Counted from the first letter of the stretch, positions 36,636 to 46,621 are shown. The stretch: 64,000 nt of DNA from Lysobacteraceae bacterium (GCA_021372495.1 JAJFUF010000008.1:1-64000), one strand, 5' to 3'. Notes: generated by a model not told the origin, from the sequence alone. A program made the numbers and translations.

Positions 36636-38117
36636 ATGGCCGCCATTCCCGCCCCATTCGCGCTGTACACCGCCGCACAGGCGCGCGCGCTCGATCGCGC
36701 CGCCGCCGAGCGCTACGGCGTCGACAGCTACGACCTGATGCAGCGCGCGGCCTGGACCGCGTTCGCCGCGCTGCGCCGGCGCTGGCCGGAAGCCTCCCGC
36801 ATCGGCGTGCTGTGCGGCCCGGGCAACAACGGCGGCGACGGATTCCTGCTGGCGAAGCTGGCGCTCGAGGCGGGCCTGGCGGCGCACGTGCTGGCGCCGG
36901 ACGACGCGGGACGCGGCGACGCGGCGCGCGCGCGCGCCGCCTTCGCCGAGGCGGGCGGGCGCATCGAATCGTGGCGCGCGGCGCTGCCGGCGGCGGATGT
37001 CTGCGTGGATGCGCTGTACGGCACCGGGCTCAACCGCGCGCCGCAGGGCGAGGCCGCGGCGCTGATCGAGGCGCTGAACGGCTGCGGCGCGCCGGTGCTG
37101 GCGCTGGACCTTCCTTCCGGCCTCGATGCCGACAGCGGCTGCGCGCCCGGCGCGGCGGTGCGCGCCGCGGCGACGGTCAGCTTCGTCGCCTGGAAGCGCG
37201 GCCTGTTCACCGCGCAGGGTCCGGATCATTGCGGCGCGCTGGAGCTGTCGACGCTCGACCTGCCGGAAGCGCTGTACGCCGCGCACGCGCCGGACGCGCG
37301 GCTGCTGGCCGCGGAAGCGCTGCCGCCGCGCGCACGCGGCGGCCACAAGGGCGACTACGGTCGCGTGCTGGTGGTCGGTGGCGACCACGGCATGGGCGGC
37401 GCGGCGCGCCTCGCCGGCGAGGCGGCGCTGCGCGTCGGCGCGGGACTGGTCGAGATCGCCACGCGCGCCGAGCACGTCGCGCCGATCCTGGCCGCGCGGC
37501 CCGAACTGATGCCGCGCGCGGTGGACGGTCCGCAGGCGCTCGCCGCGTCCTGCGAGCGCGCCGACGTGATCGCGCTCGGCCCGGGCCTCGGGCAGGGCGC
37601 CTGGGGCCATGCGCTGTGGCTGACCGCGCTGCTCGACGCGCAGCGCCCGCTGGTGCTGGACGCCGACGCGCTGAACCTGCTCGTGCGCGAACCGCGCGCG
37701 CTGCGCGGGCCCGCGGTGCTGACCCCGCATCCGGGCGAGGCCGCGCGCCTGCTCGGCTGCGACGTCGCCGCCGTGCAGCGCGACCGCTACGCCGCCGTGC
37801 GCGCGCTGGCGCAGCGCTACGCCGCGGTGACGGCGCTGAAGGGCGCAGGCACGCTGATCGCCGCGCCGTCCGGCGAGGTCGCGGTGTGCCGCTGGGGCAA
37901 TCCGGGCATGGCTTCGGGCGGCATGGGCGATGTGCTGACCGGCGTGATCGCCGGCCTGATGGCGCAGGGCCTCGCGCCGTGGGAGGCCGCCTGCCTCGGC
38001 GTCGGCCTGCACGCGCGCGCGGGCGACCTGGCCGCCGCGCAGGGCGAGCGCGGGCTGCTGGCGTCGGACCTGTTCCCGCCGCTGCGCGTGCTGGTCAATG
38101 GCCAGCCGCATGAGTGA
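36636..38117 (+). CDS. nnr: NAD(P)H-hydrate epimerase/dehydratase Nnr
   Basis: Bifunctional repair of damaged NAD(P)HX. 493 residues: the N-terminal YjeF_N epimerase domain (about 1-215; GPGNNGGDGFLLAKL near 58-72, ALDLPSGLD near 150) and the C-terminal ribokinase-like ADP-dependent dehydratase (about 225-490; GHKGDYGRVLVVGGD, TPHPGEAARLLG, GNPGMASGGMGDVLTG). It overlaps tsaE by eight bases and heads the conserved nnr-tsaE-amiB-mutL set. Leaderless start predicted. Confidence 0.96.
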   Translation: MAAIPAPFALYTAAQARALDRAAAERYGVDSYDLMQRAAWTAFAALRRRWPEASRIGVLCGPGNNGGDGFLLAKLALEAGLAAHVLAPDDAGRGDAARARAAFAEAGGRIESWRAALPAADVCVDALYGTGLNRAPQGEAAALIEALNGCGAPVLALDLPSGLDADSGCAPGAAVRAAATVSFVAWKRGLFTAQGPDHCGALELSTLDLPEALYAAHAPDARLLAAEALPPRARGGHKGDYGRVLVVGGDHGMGGAARLAGEAALRVGAGLVEIATRAEHVAPILAARPELMPRAVDGPQALAASCERADVIALGPGLGQGAWGHALWLTALLDAQRPLVLDADALNLLVREPRALRGPAVLTPHPGEAARLLGCDVAAVQRDRYAAVRALAQRYAAVTALKGAGTLIAAPSGEVAVCRWGNPGMASGGMGDVLTGVIAGLMAQGLAPWEAACLGVGLHARAGDLAAAQGERGLLASDLFPPLRVLVNGQPHE

Positions 38118-38598
38118 GGCCGCCGTGCTCGAGGTCGATCTGCCCGACGAGGCGGCGACCGCCGCGCTGGCGCACCGGCTGGCGCCGGCGCTGCGCGCGG
38201 GCGGCGTGGTCTACCTGCACGGCGAACTGGGCGCCGGCAAGACGAGCTTCGCGCGCGCCCTGCTGCGCGCGCTCGGCGCGAACGAACGCATCAAGAGTCC
38301 GACCTACAGCCTGATCGAGAGCTATCGCTTCGGCGGCATCGTCGCGCACCACCTCGACCTGTATCGCATCGCCGATCCGGGCGAACTGGAATTCCTCGGC
38401 CTGGATGCGTTGGCGGAACCGTCCGGCCTGGTGCTGGTGGAGTGGCCCGAGCGCGGCGCCGGCGCGCTGCCGCCGCCGGATTGGCGGCTCGATCTGGCAC
38501 ATGCCGGGACGGGGCGGCGCGCGCGGTTATCGGCGCTTTCGGCGCCGGCCCGGGAGGCCCTGAGAAACCTGCAGCCCCCACGAACGAACCGGGCGTAA
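38110..38598 (+). CDS. tsaE: tRNA threonylcarbamoyl-adenosine biosynthesis ATPase TsaE
   Basis: Supports TsaB/TsaD in making t6A37 in tRNA. 162 residues when begun at the ATG 38110 (MSEAAVLEV); an earlier in-frame ATG at 38098 is possible. Walker A GELGAGKTSFAR near 37-48, the SPTYSLIESY motif near 62-71 and HLDLYRI near 80 are diagnostic, as is the VEWPER segment. Eight-base overlap with nnr indicates coupling. Confidence 0.95.
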   Translation: MSEAAVLEVDLPDEAATAALAHRLAPALRAGGVVYLHGELGAGKTSFARALLRALGANERIKSPTYSLIESYRFGGIVAHHLDLYRIADPGELEFLGLDALAEPSGLVLVEWPERGAGALPPPDWRLDLAHAGTGRRARLSALSAPAREALRNLQPPRTNRA

Positions 38599-38674
38599 GC
38601 AGGCGCTTGCCGCCGGTTTCTGAGCGGGCTCTCACAAACAGATTGCAGCCCACGGATTGCAAAGGGAAAACCTC

Positions 38675-38703
38675 TTGCAAAGCCGTGGCGGTTGCAGTTC
38701 AAT
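38675..38703 (+). promoter_or_regulatory. Putative amiB promoter, nearly leaderless
   Basis: TTGCAA (38675-38680), 17-base spacer, TTCAAT (38698-38703), then CCGCG. The start site near 38710 leaves only about two bases before ATG 38712. Four TTGCA copies occur at 38643, 38657, 38675 and 38692. Confidence 0.4.
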
Positions 38704-38711
38704 CCGCGACC

Positions 38712-40136
38712 ATGCGGGGAGTGTTTTCCAGGATCGGTATCCGGCTGCTGGCCGCCTGTGCGGCGGGCAGCCTCGCGCACGCGGCGGCGGCGGCCGACGT
38801 GCAGGCCCTGCGCGTGTGGTCCGGCCCGGAATACACGCGCGTGGTGTTCGACCTGTCCGGCCCGCTCGACTACAAGCTGTTCCAGCTGGCCAGCCCCGAT
38901 CGCGTCGTGCTCGACCTCGACGGCAGCCGCTTCGCCGACGCCTTCAAGGCGCCGGCGGCCAAGGGCCTGATCAAGAGCGTGCGCGCCGGCAAGCGCGGCA
39001 ACGACGGCGCGCGCGTGGTGTTCGACCTCAACGAATCCGCGCGCCCCAAGAGCTTCCTGCTGAAGCCGACCGACGAATACGGCTACCGCCTGGTGCTCGA
39101 CCTGTACGGCGCCGCCAAGGCGATGCCGGCGGTGGCCAAGCGCATCGACGACGCGCTGCCCGGCAAACCGCGCAAGGTGGTGGTGGCGATCGACGCCGGC
39201 CACGGCGGCGACGACCCCGGCGCCAAGGGCGCCAGCGGCACCTACGAGAAGAACGTCACCCTGGCGGTCGCGCGCGAACTCGCCGGGCTGATCGACCGCC
39301 AGCCCGGCATGAAGGCGGTGCTGACCCGCGACGGCGACTACTTCATCCCGCTGAAGCGCCGCTACCAGATCGCGCGCGAGAACAAGGCCGACCTGTTCGT
39401 CTCGATCCACGCCGATGCGTTCTCCTCCAGCGACGCACGCGGCTCGTCGGTGTGGGTGCTGTCGCCGCGCGGCGCCGGCAGCGAGGCTTCGCGCTGGCTG
39501 GCCGATCGCGAAAACCGCGCCGACCTGGTCGGCGGCGTGTCGCTGGACGACAAGGACGACACCCTCGCTTCCGTACTGCTGGACCTGTCGCAGGGCTACA
39601 CGATGGAGGCCAGCAACGCCGTCGCCAACGACGTGCTGAAGGCGCTGGCGAAGCTCGGCCCGACCCATCGCGGCTACGTCGAACGCGCCAACTTCGTCGT
39701 GCTGCGTTCGCCCGACGTGCCTTCGGTGCTGGTCGAGACCGCGTTCATCACCAACCCGGTCGAAGAGAAGAAGCTGAAGAGCCCGGAACACCGCGAGCAG
39801 CTCGCGCAGGCGATCCTGCAGGGCGTGCGCAATTACTTCCAGTCGACGCCGCCGCCAGGCACGCTGTTCGCGTACAACGCCGGCCGCGAACCGCCGGCGC
39901 CCGCACCGCAGCAGGTCGCTTCGCGCCGCGCCGGCACCAGCACCAGCGGCAACGGTGGCGCCAACGGCGACGACGCGGACAGCGCGCAGGCGCTGCATCG
40001 CGTGCTGCGCGGCGAGACGCTGTCCGGCATCGCCCAGGAGTACGGCGTCAGCCTCGACGAGCTGCGCAGCGCCAACCGCCTCGATGGCGACGTCGGCCTG
40101 CGCGCCGGTGCGGTGCTGGTGATCCCGGCGTCCTGA
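38712..40136 (+). CDS. amiB: N-acetylmuramoyl-L-alanine amidase AmiB type
   Basis: Splits septal peptidoglycan during cell separation, periplasmic. 474 residues: signal peptide (1-28, ending AHAAAAA), AMIN domain (about 32-130), Amidase_3 domain (155-385) with zinc ligands His164 (DAGHGGDDPGA), the Glu in TYEKNV and His in SIHADAF, and a Ser/Gly/Asn linker before one LysM repeat (RGETLSGIAQEYGV near 430). Same order as E. coli amiB-mutL. No Shine-Dalgarno precedes the ATG. Confidence 0.95.
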   Translation: MRGVFSRIGIRLLAACAAGSLAHAAAAADVQALRVWSGPEYTRVVFDLSGPLDYKLFQLASPDRVVLDLDGSRFADAFKAPAAKGLIKSVRAGKRGNDGARVVFDLNESARPKSFLLKPTDEYGYRLVLDLYGAAKAMPAVAKRIDDALPGKPRKVVVAIDAGHGGDDPGAKGASGTYEKNVTLAVARELAGLIDRQPGMKAVLTRDGDYFIPLKRRYQIARENKADLFVSIHADAFSSSDARGSSVWVLSPRGAGSEASRWLADRENRADLVGGVSLDDKDDTLASVLLDLSQGYTMEASNAVANDVLKALAKLGPTHRGYVERANFVVLRSPDVPSVLVETAFITNPVEEKKLKSPEHREQLAQAILQGVRNYFQSTPPPGTLFAYNAGREPPAPAPQQVASRRAGTSTSGNGGANGDDADSAQALHRVLRGETLSGIAQEYGVSLDELRSANRLDGDVGLRAGAVLVIPAS

Positions 40137-40162
40137 CGCCCGGCGCGGTTCGTCGGTATGCT
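40133..40162 (+). promoter_or_regulatory. Putative mutL promoter overlapping the amiB stop
   Basis: CTGACG (40133-40138, containing the amiB TGA), an 18-base spacer and TATGCT (40157-40162). Start near 40169. Confidence 0.45.
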
Positions 40163-40187
40163 TGGGGGCCTCGCGCGCAGGCCCGCC

Positions 40188-41990
<1,803 letters not shown>

Positions 41991-42024
41991 CGTCCGCGCC
42001 GTCGCCCAATCACGGGAGTTCCCG

Positions 42025-42921
42025 ATGTTACGGACCAGCCTGTTCCTCGTCGCCGCCATGGCCGGGGTCGCCCACGTGTCGGCCGAACCTTCCCCCGACT
42101 ACGCCAAGCAGATCGACCAGTGGCGCGCGCAACGCCTCGCGCGCCTGACCGCGCCGGACGGCTGGCTCAGCCTGGTCGGCCTGCACTGGCTGAAGCCCGG
42201 CGCCAGCACGGTCGGCAGCGCCGCCGACAGCGACGTGGTGCTGAACGCGGGCCCGGCGCATCTGGGCACGCTGACGTGGAGCGCGGACGGCAAGGTGCGC
42301 ATCGCGCTGGCCGACGGCAGCGGCGCGCTGATCGACGGCAAGCCGGCCGCATCCGCGGAACTGCTCGACGACAGCCACGACGCGCCGACGCGCGTGTCGT
42401 TCGGCAGCGCGGGCTTCTACCTGATCGATCGCGCCGGCCGCAAGGGCCTGCGCGTGAAGGATCCGGACGCGGCGACGCGCGCGCATTTCCTCGGCCTCGA
42501 CGCCTTCCCCATCGACCCGTCCTGGCGCATCGAGGCGAAGTGGATTCCGTTCGAGCCGGCGCATGAGCTGGAGATTCCCACCGTGATCGGCACCGTCGAA
42601 AACTATCCGGTGCCCGGCAAGGCGGTGTTCGAGCGCGACGGCCACACCTACGAAATCCTGCCGGTGATCGAGGTGCCGGGCGACCAGGAGCTGTTCGTGA
42701 TCTTCGCCGACCGCACCAGCGGCAAGGAAACCTACGGCGCCGCGCGCTTCCTGTACGCGCCGATGCCGAAGGACGGCAAGCTCGTGCTCGACTTCAACAA
42801 GGCCTACAACCCGCCGTGCGCCTTCACGCCGTACGCGACCTGTCCGCTGGCGCCACCGGAGAACCGGCTGGACCTGCGCGTCACCGCCGGCGAAAAGAAA
42901 TATCGCGGCGCCGAACACTGA
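42025..42921 (+). CDS. Secreted DUF1684 protein
   Basis: A 298-residue exported protein: signal peptide MLRTSLFLVAAMAGVAHVSA, then a beta-rich DUF1684 domain (about 25-295). The conserved family segment is KETYGAARFLYAPMPKDG with DFNKAYNPPCAFTPYATCPL, which gives two cysteines (CAF and CPL). The function of the family is not established. Shine-Dalgarno GGGAG nine bases ahead. It is followed at 11 bases by the phosphoesterase gene, so the two are probably co-transcribed. Confidence 0.85.
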   Translation: MLRTSLFLVAAMAGVAHVSAEPSPDYAKQIDQWRAQRLARLTAPDGWLSLVGLHWLKPGASTVGSAADSDVVLNAGPAHLGTLTWSADGKVRIALADGSGALIDGKPAASAELLDDSHDAPTRVSFGSAGFYLIDRAGRKGLRVKDPDAATRAHFLGLDAFPIDPSWRIEAKWIPFEPAHELEIPTVIGTVENYPVPGKAVFERDGHTYEILPVIEVPGDQELFVIFADRTSGKETYGAARFLYAPMPKDGKLVLDFNKAYNPPCAFTPYATCPLAPPENRLDLRVTAGEKKYRGAEH

Positions 42922-42931
42922 GGGTGTCGCC

Positions 42932-43435
42932 GTGCGCGTCCTGCTGCTGTCGGATACGCACGGCGCGCTGGACGCGCGTATCGCCGCGCTGGCTGCGGAC
43001 TGCGCGCTGGCGGCGCATGCCGGCGATGTCGGTGCGGCTTCGGTGCTGGACGCGCTCGCCGAGCGCTGCCCGCGCGTGATCGCCGTACGCGGCAACAACG
43101 ACGTGGCGGCGAAGTGGCTGGGCCCCGCGGCCGCGCTGCACGGGCTCGACGCGGAGGCGCGCATCGAGCTGCCCGGCGGCGTGCTGGCGGTGGTGCACGG
43201 CGATGCGCTCGCCGCGCGCGATCGGCATGCGCGGTTGCGGCGCGTCTACGCCGGCGCCCGCGCCGTGCTGTACGGACACAGCCATCGCCTGTGCGTGGAC
43301 GACGCCATCGCGCCGTGGGTGCTGAATGCCGGCGCCGCCGGGCGCGCACGCACCCACGGCGGGCCGAGCTGCCTGCTGCTGCACGCCGGCGTGCGGACCT
43401 GGCGCGTCGAGGCCGTGCGCTTTCCACCGGCGTAG
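42932..43435 (+). CDS. YfcE/MJ0936-type metallophosphoesterase
   Basis: A 167-residue calcineurin-like phosphodiesterase of the small YfcE class. Motifs SDTHG (residues 7-11), HAGDVGAA near 29, GNND near 52, HGD near 89 and YGHSHRLC near 113 are all in place for two metals. GTG start at 42932. Substrate unknown; the family hydrolyses phosphodiesters such as bis-pNPP in vitro. Converges with the enoyl-CoA hydratase gene. Confidence 0.88.
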   Translation: MRVLLLSDTHGALDARIAALAADCALAAHAGDVGAASVLDALAERCPRVIAVRGNNDVAAKWLGPAAALHGLDAEARIELPGGVLAVVHGDALAARDRHARLRRVYAGARAVLYGHSHRLCVDDAIAPWVLNAGAAGRARTHGGPSCLLLHAGVRTWRVEAVRFPPA

Positions 43436-43475
43436 GACGGATCGGCGGCGGTGCCGATCCCGCGCAGTCGCGCGT

Positions 43476-44258
43476 TCAGCGTCCGCCGAAATCGGGCTTG
43501 CGCCGCTCGAGGAAGGCGCGCGTGCCTTCGCGCATGTCCTCGGTCGAGAAGCACAGCGCGAACGCCTGCGTCTCGTAGGCGAGGCCCTGCTCCAGCGCGC
43601 ATTCGCCGCCCTGGATCACCGCATCGAGGATGCCGGCCAGCGCATGCGGCGCGGCGGCGGCGAGCTGGTCGGCCAGCGCGTCGACCGTCGCGTCGAGCTG
43701 GTCCGGCGCGACCACGCGGCCGACGATGCCGAGCTGGTGAGCGTGCTGCGCGTCGATCTGCGCGCCGCCGAGGCACAGCTCCAGCGCGGCGCCGCGGCCG
43801 GCCAGGCGCAGCAGGCGCTGCGTGCCGCCGAAGCCGGGGATCAGGCCGAGGTTGATCTCCGGCTGGCCGAACTTCGCCTTCTCGCTGGCGACGCGCAGGT
43901 GGCAGGCCATCGCCAGCTCCATGCCGCCGCCCAGCGCGTAGCCCTGCACGCGCGCGATCACCGGCTTGCCGAGGCGCTCGATCGCCAGCATCAGCTGCTG
44001 GCCCGCCTGCGAGAACGCCTGCGCCTGCAGCGGCGCGAGCGCGCTCATCTCGGCGATGTCTGCGCCGGCCACGAACGCCTTGTCGCCGGCGCCGGTCAGC
44101 ACCACCACGCGCACGGCGTCGTCGTGGCGCGCCTGCGCGAAGGCGATGGACAGCTCGTTCAGCGTCTCCCGGTTCAGCGCGTTGAGCTTGTCCGGCCGGT
44201 TGACGGCGATGGTGCGCACCGCGCCGCGGTCCGCGAGGAGGAGGTTGCGATAGGCCAT
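43476..44258 (-). CDS. Enoyl-CoA hydratase
   Basis: Crotonase-fold enzyme of 260 residues that hydrates 2-enoyl-CoA in beta-oxidation. The oxyanion hole is built by AFVAGADIAEM near 61-71 and GYALGGGMELAMACH near 107; both catalytic glutamates are present, Glu114 (GGMELAMAC) and Glu134 (GQPEINLGLIPG). This full pair supports hydratase over isomerase. Single gene; the specific pathway (general fatty acids or short-chain) cannot be fixed. Confidence 0.9.
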   Translation of the reverse strand: MAYRNLLLADRGAVRTIAVNRPDKLNALNRETLNELSIAFAQARHDDAVRVVVLTGAGDKAFVAGADIAEMSALAPLQAQAFSQAGQQLMLAIERLGKPVIARVQGYALGGGMELAMACHLRVASEKAKFGQPEINLGLIPGFGGTQRLLRLAGRGAALELCLGGAQIDAQHAHQLGIVGRVVAPDQLDATVDALADQLAAAAPHALAGILDAVIQGGECALEQGLAYETQAFALCFSTEDMREGTRAFLERRKPDFGGR

Positions 44259-44381
44259 GGCGAGGTTCCCTTTGCGTCAAACCGGCGATGGTAGCGCAGG
44301 CCGGGAACCTTCCGCCGCGGCCACGATCTCAGCGCAGCGGCCCCCTGTCCGACCGGCCCCGGCAGCGCCGCGGCGGGGGCG

Positions 44382-44397
44382 GCCTCCGTATGGAGGC
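44382..44397. promoter_or_regulatory. Short inverted repeat before fkpA
   Basis: GCCTCC (44382-44387) and GGAGGC (44392-44397) with a 4-base loop, 17 bases ahead of the -10 box. It could be an operator or the end of another transcript. Confidence 0.3.
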
Positions 44398-44413
44398 GCC
44401 CGCGCGCGTCCGT

Positions 44414-44419
44414 TATGAT
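44414..44419 (+). promoter_or_regulatory. Putative -10 box of fkpA
   Basis: TATGAT, start about 44426, leader about 38 bases that contains the palindrome 44430-44447. The -35 is unclear. Confidence 0.35.
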
Positions 44420-44429
44420 CGAAATTTCG

Positions 44430-44447
44430 GCGCGCCGGCCGGCGCGC
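44430..44447. promoter_or_regulatory. 18-base perfect palindrome in the fkpA leader
   Basis: GCGCGCCGGCCGGCGCGC is its own reverse complement. In RNA it folds into a 7-bp stem six bases ahead of the ribosome site GGGAGAAAGG. It could limit ribosome access or bind a protein as DNA. Confidence 0.4.
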
Positions 44448-44463
44448 GGCTTGGGAGAAAGGC

Positions 44464-45177
44464 ATGAGGCTCACCCGGATACTGGCAACCATCGCCCTGC
44501 TCGCGGCGGCCGGCGTCGCGCTGGCGCAAGGCGCGCAGACCGCGCCGGCGCCTCACGTGGCGATCGACAAGGACAAGCTTTCCTACGCGGTCGGCTACCA
44601 GATCGGCGCCAACTTCGTCGGCGACAAGATCGACGTCGACATGAACACCGTCGTGCGCGGCCTGCAGGATGCCTACGCCAAGCGTCAGCCGACGGTGCCG
44701 ATGGCCGACATGCAGCAGCAGCTCGGCGCGATGCAGCGGAAGCTGTACACCGAAGCCAAGGCCGCGTTCGACAAGCTGGCCGCGGAGAACAAGCAGGCCA
44801 GCGCCAGGTTCCTCGCCGAGAACCGCACCAAGAAGGGCATCGTCACGCTGCCCTCCGGCCTGCAGTACCAGGTGATCGAGGAGGGGCAGGGCAGCAAGCA
44901 CCCGACCGCGAACAGCGACGTCACCGTGCACTACCGCGGCTCGCTGCCGAGCGGGCTGGAGTTCGAGAGCACCTTCGCGCGCGGCGAGCCGGTGACGTTC
45001 AAGGTCAACCAGATGGTGCGCGGCTGGCAGGAAGTGCTGCCGATGATGAAGGCCGGCGACTACTGGCGCGTGTTCCTGCCGGCCGAGCTGGCCTACGGCG
45101 AGCGCGGCCAGCCGCCGCGCATCGGCCCCAACCAGGCGCTGGTGTTCGAGATCAAGCTGCTCGACGTCAAGCCCTGA
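44464..45177 (+). CDS. fkpA: Periplasmic FKBP-type peptidyl-prolyl isomerase FkpA-like
   Basis: Exported folding catalyst and chaperone of 237 residues. Signal peptide MRLTRILATIALLAAAGVALA; N-terminal helical dimerisation domain (about 38-120, SYAVGYQIGANF) and an FKBP domain (130-235) with VTVHYRGSLPSGLEFEST, GWQEVLPMMKAGDYWRVFLPAELAYG and FEIKLLDV. Shine-Dalgarno GGGAGAAAGG four bases before ATG. A hairpin terminator follows ten bases after the stop. Confidence 0.94.
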   Translation: MRLTRILATIALLAAAGVALAQGAQTAPAPHVAIDKDKLSYAVGYQIGANFVGDKIDVDMNTVVRGLQDAYAKRQPTVPMADMQQQLGAMQRKLYTEAKAAFDKLAAENKQASARFLAENRTKKGIVTLPSGLQYQVIEEGQGSKHPTANSDVTVHYRGSLPSGLEFESTFARGEPVTFKVNQMVRGWQEVLPMMKAGDYWRVFLPAELAYGERGQPPRIGPNQALVFEIKLLDVKP

Positions 45178-45186
45178 CGAACCCCT

Positions 45187-45208
45187 GCGCGGATTCCCGA
45201 ATCCGCGC
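45187..45208 (+). terminator. Hairpin terminator of fkpA
   Basis: GCGCGGATT (45187-45195), tetraloop CCCG, AATCCGCGC (45200-45208). A perfect 9-bp stem ten bases after the stop, followed by only TT. Confidence 0.5.
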
Positions 45209-45394
45209 TTCGGAACACGGACCCATGCCTCCGGACCCCCATCCCCCGCTGCGCGAGGGATGGACCCTCGACTCCAGGGGCGGGAAGCCGGTACGGCGCG
45301 CCGCAGAGGCGTTGTGGCGCAGGGCGGCTCAAGCGCACAGCCGCCGGGCGTGGTTCGGGGGCTCCGCCCTGCGCTGCCCGCGCGGCGGGCAGCG
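45209..45394. other. Spacer with no recognised gene
   Basis: Several frames remain open because of the high GC, but none gives a recognised protein. A run MPPDPHPPLREGW could be translated from 45225 without a ribosome site and I regard it as spurious. The region resembles decayed repeat sequence. Confidence 0.35.
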
Positions 45395-45766
45395 TCAGCC
45401 GGGACCGACCACGCGCACTTCCTCCAGCGCGCGCTCCATGTCGAGCTTGATGCGGTTGATCAACCGCGTCGCCGGTTCCGCGGCGGATTCGTCGTTGCCT
45501 CCGCCGGACAGCGCGGCCTGGCCCTGGGCGATGATCGCCGCCTCGTCGTCGGGCACGAACTGGGCGAGGTAGACGTAGCCGCGCATCAGGCCTTCGCGCA
45601 GCTCGGGCTGGTCGGCCGGCAGTTGTTCCAGCAGCAGCCGGATCGCGTCGCGGATGCGCGCCTTCGGGTGCGGCAGCAGCGATTCGGGCAGGCCGTAGAC
45701 GTCCGGATGCACGCGCGCCAGCACCTTGCCGTAGTCGCTGACCAGCCGTGTCGCGAGTGCGAACAT
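45395..45766 (-). CDS. Small protein of unknown function
   Basis: I do not recognise this 123-residue protein. It is mostly helical and acidic, with repeated Leu/Arg heptads (RIRDAIRLLLEQL) and a conserved-looking segment MRGYVYLAQFVPDDEAA; no signal peptide, metal motif or membrane segment. A plausible promoter (TTGGGA, 17 bases, TAGATT at 45830-45802) and a clean ATG (45766) support it as a real gene. Divergent from the DUF1289 gene by 76 bases. Confidence 0.6.
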   Translation of the reverse strand: MFALATRLVSDYGKVLARVHPDVYGLPESLLPHPKARIRDAIRLLLEQLPADQPELREGLMRGYVYLAQFVPDDEAAIIAQGQAALSGGGNDESAAEPATRLINRIKLDMERALEEVRVVGPG

Positions 45767-45801
45767 GAGGACGTCCCCGGCCGCGCCGCGGCCTTTGGGC
45801 T

Positions 45802-45830
45802 AATCTAGCAACCTTGTTCCGGTTTCCCAA
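45802..45830 (-). promoter_or_regulatory. Promoter of the unknown 123-residue gene
   Basis: On the minus strand TTGGGA (45830-45825), 17-base spacer, TAGATT (45807-45802). Start about 45795, leader about 29 bases. Confidence 0.5.
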
Positions 45831-45842
45831 CTTGCGAGCGTC

Positions 45843-46031
45843 ATGTCCGCCGAAGCCAACGCGCATCCCCCGCTCACGCCGTGCGTCGGCGTTTGCCGGC
45901 TGGATGCGGACGGCCTGTGCGTCGGCTGTCGCCGCAGCGGCGACGAGATCGCGCGCTGGAGCCGGCTGGACGATGCCGAGCGCCTGCGCGTGATGCGCGA
46001 AGTGCTGCCGCTGCGGCGGATGCCGCGATGA
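45843..46031 (+). CDS. DUF1289 small cysteine-rich protein
   Basis: 62 residues with four cysteines arranged PCVGVC and CVGC, the DUF1289 pattern, suggesting a zinc or iron-sulfur site. Function not known. First gene of a three-gene translationally coupled set: its stop overlaps the Nudix ATG by four bases (ATGA). Confidence 0.85.
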   Translation: MSAEANAHPPLTPCVGVCRLDADGLCVGCRRSGDEIARWSRLDDAERLRVMREVLPLRRMPR

Positions 46032-46621
46032 ACGCGCCGCTGCTGCAGGCGCTGCATCCGCTCGACGCGCCGCCGGCGCCGCCCGGCTGGAACCACGCCG
46101 AGCTGGCCGACCTGATCGGCGCCGCGTCGTGCACGCCGGCGGCCGTGCTGGTGCCGGTGCTGGGCGGCGCCGAGCCGGCGCTGCTGTTCACGCGTCGCAC
46201 CGAGCAGTTGCGCCATCACGCGGGCCAGGTCGCTTTTCCCGGCGGCCGCATCGAGGCCGCGGACGCCGACGCGGTCGCCGCGGCGCTGCGCGAGAGCGAG
46301 GAGGAGATCGGGCTGGCGCGCAGCGCGGTGCGCCCGCTCGGCTACCTCGACTGCTTCGAGACGATCAGCGGCTTCTGCGTGACGCCGGTGGTCGCCGCGG
46401 TCGCGGCGGGCACGCCGCTGCGGCTGCAGCCTGGCGAAGTGGCCGAGGTGTTCGAGGTGCCGCTCGGCTTCTTCCTCGACCGCGCCAACCTGCACACCCG
46501 GCAGATCGACTTCCGCGGCCGGCCGCGCGAAGTGTTCGAGTTCCGCCACGGCGGGCACACCATCTGGGGTGCGACCGCGGGCATCCTGGTCAACCTGCTG
46601 CGCAGGATGGGACAGCTATGA
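46028..46621 (+). CDS. Nudix hydrolase, CoA pyrophosphatase-like (NudL)
   Basis: 197 residues. The Nudix box is full: GGRIEAADADAVAAALRESEEEIGL near 71-95, and the UPF0035 motif LLFTRRTEQLRHHAGQVAFPGG just before it marks the CoA-pyrophosphatase subgroup (NudL), which cleaves CoA to phosphopantetheine and 3',5'-ADP. ATGA overlaps on both sides tie it to the DUF1289 and sulfurtransferase genes. Confidence 0.9.
   Translation: MNAPLLQALHPLDAPPAPPGWNHAELADLIGAASCTPAAVLVPVLGGAEPALLFTRRTEQLRHHAGQVAFPGGRIEAADADAVAAALRESEEEIGLARSAVRPLGYLDCFETISGFCVTPVVAAVAAGTPLRLQPGEVAEVFEVPLGFFLDRANLHTRQIDFRGRPREVFEFRHGGHTIWGATAGILVNLLRRMGQL

Noticed and set aside
45238..45394. Small gene starting at ATG 45225 (MPPDPHPPLREGW)
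   Set aside because: No ribosome site, repeat-like composition and extension into the opposite-strand gene at 45395.
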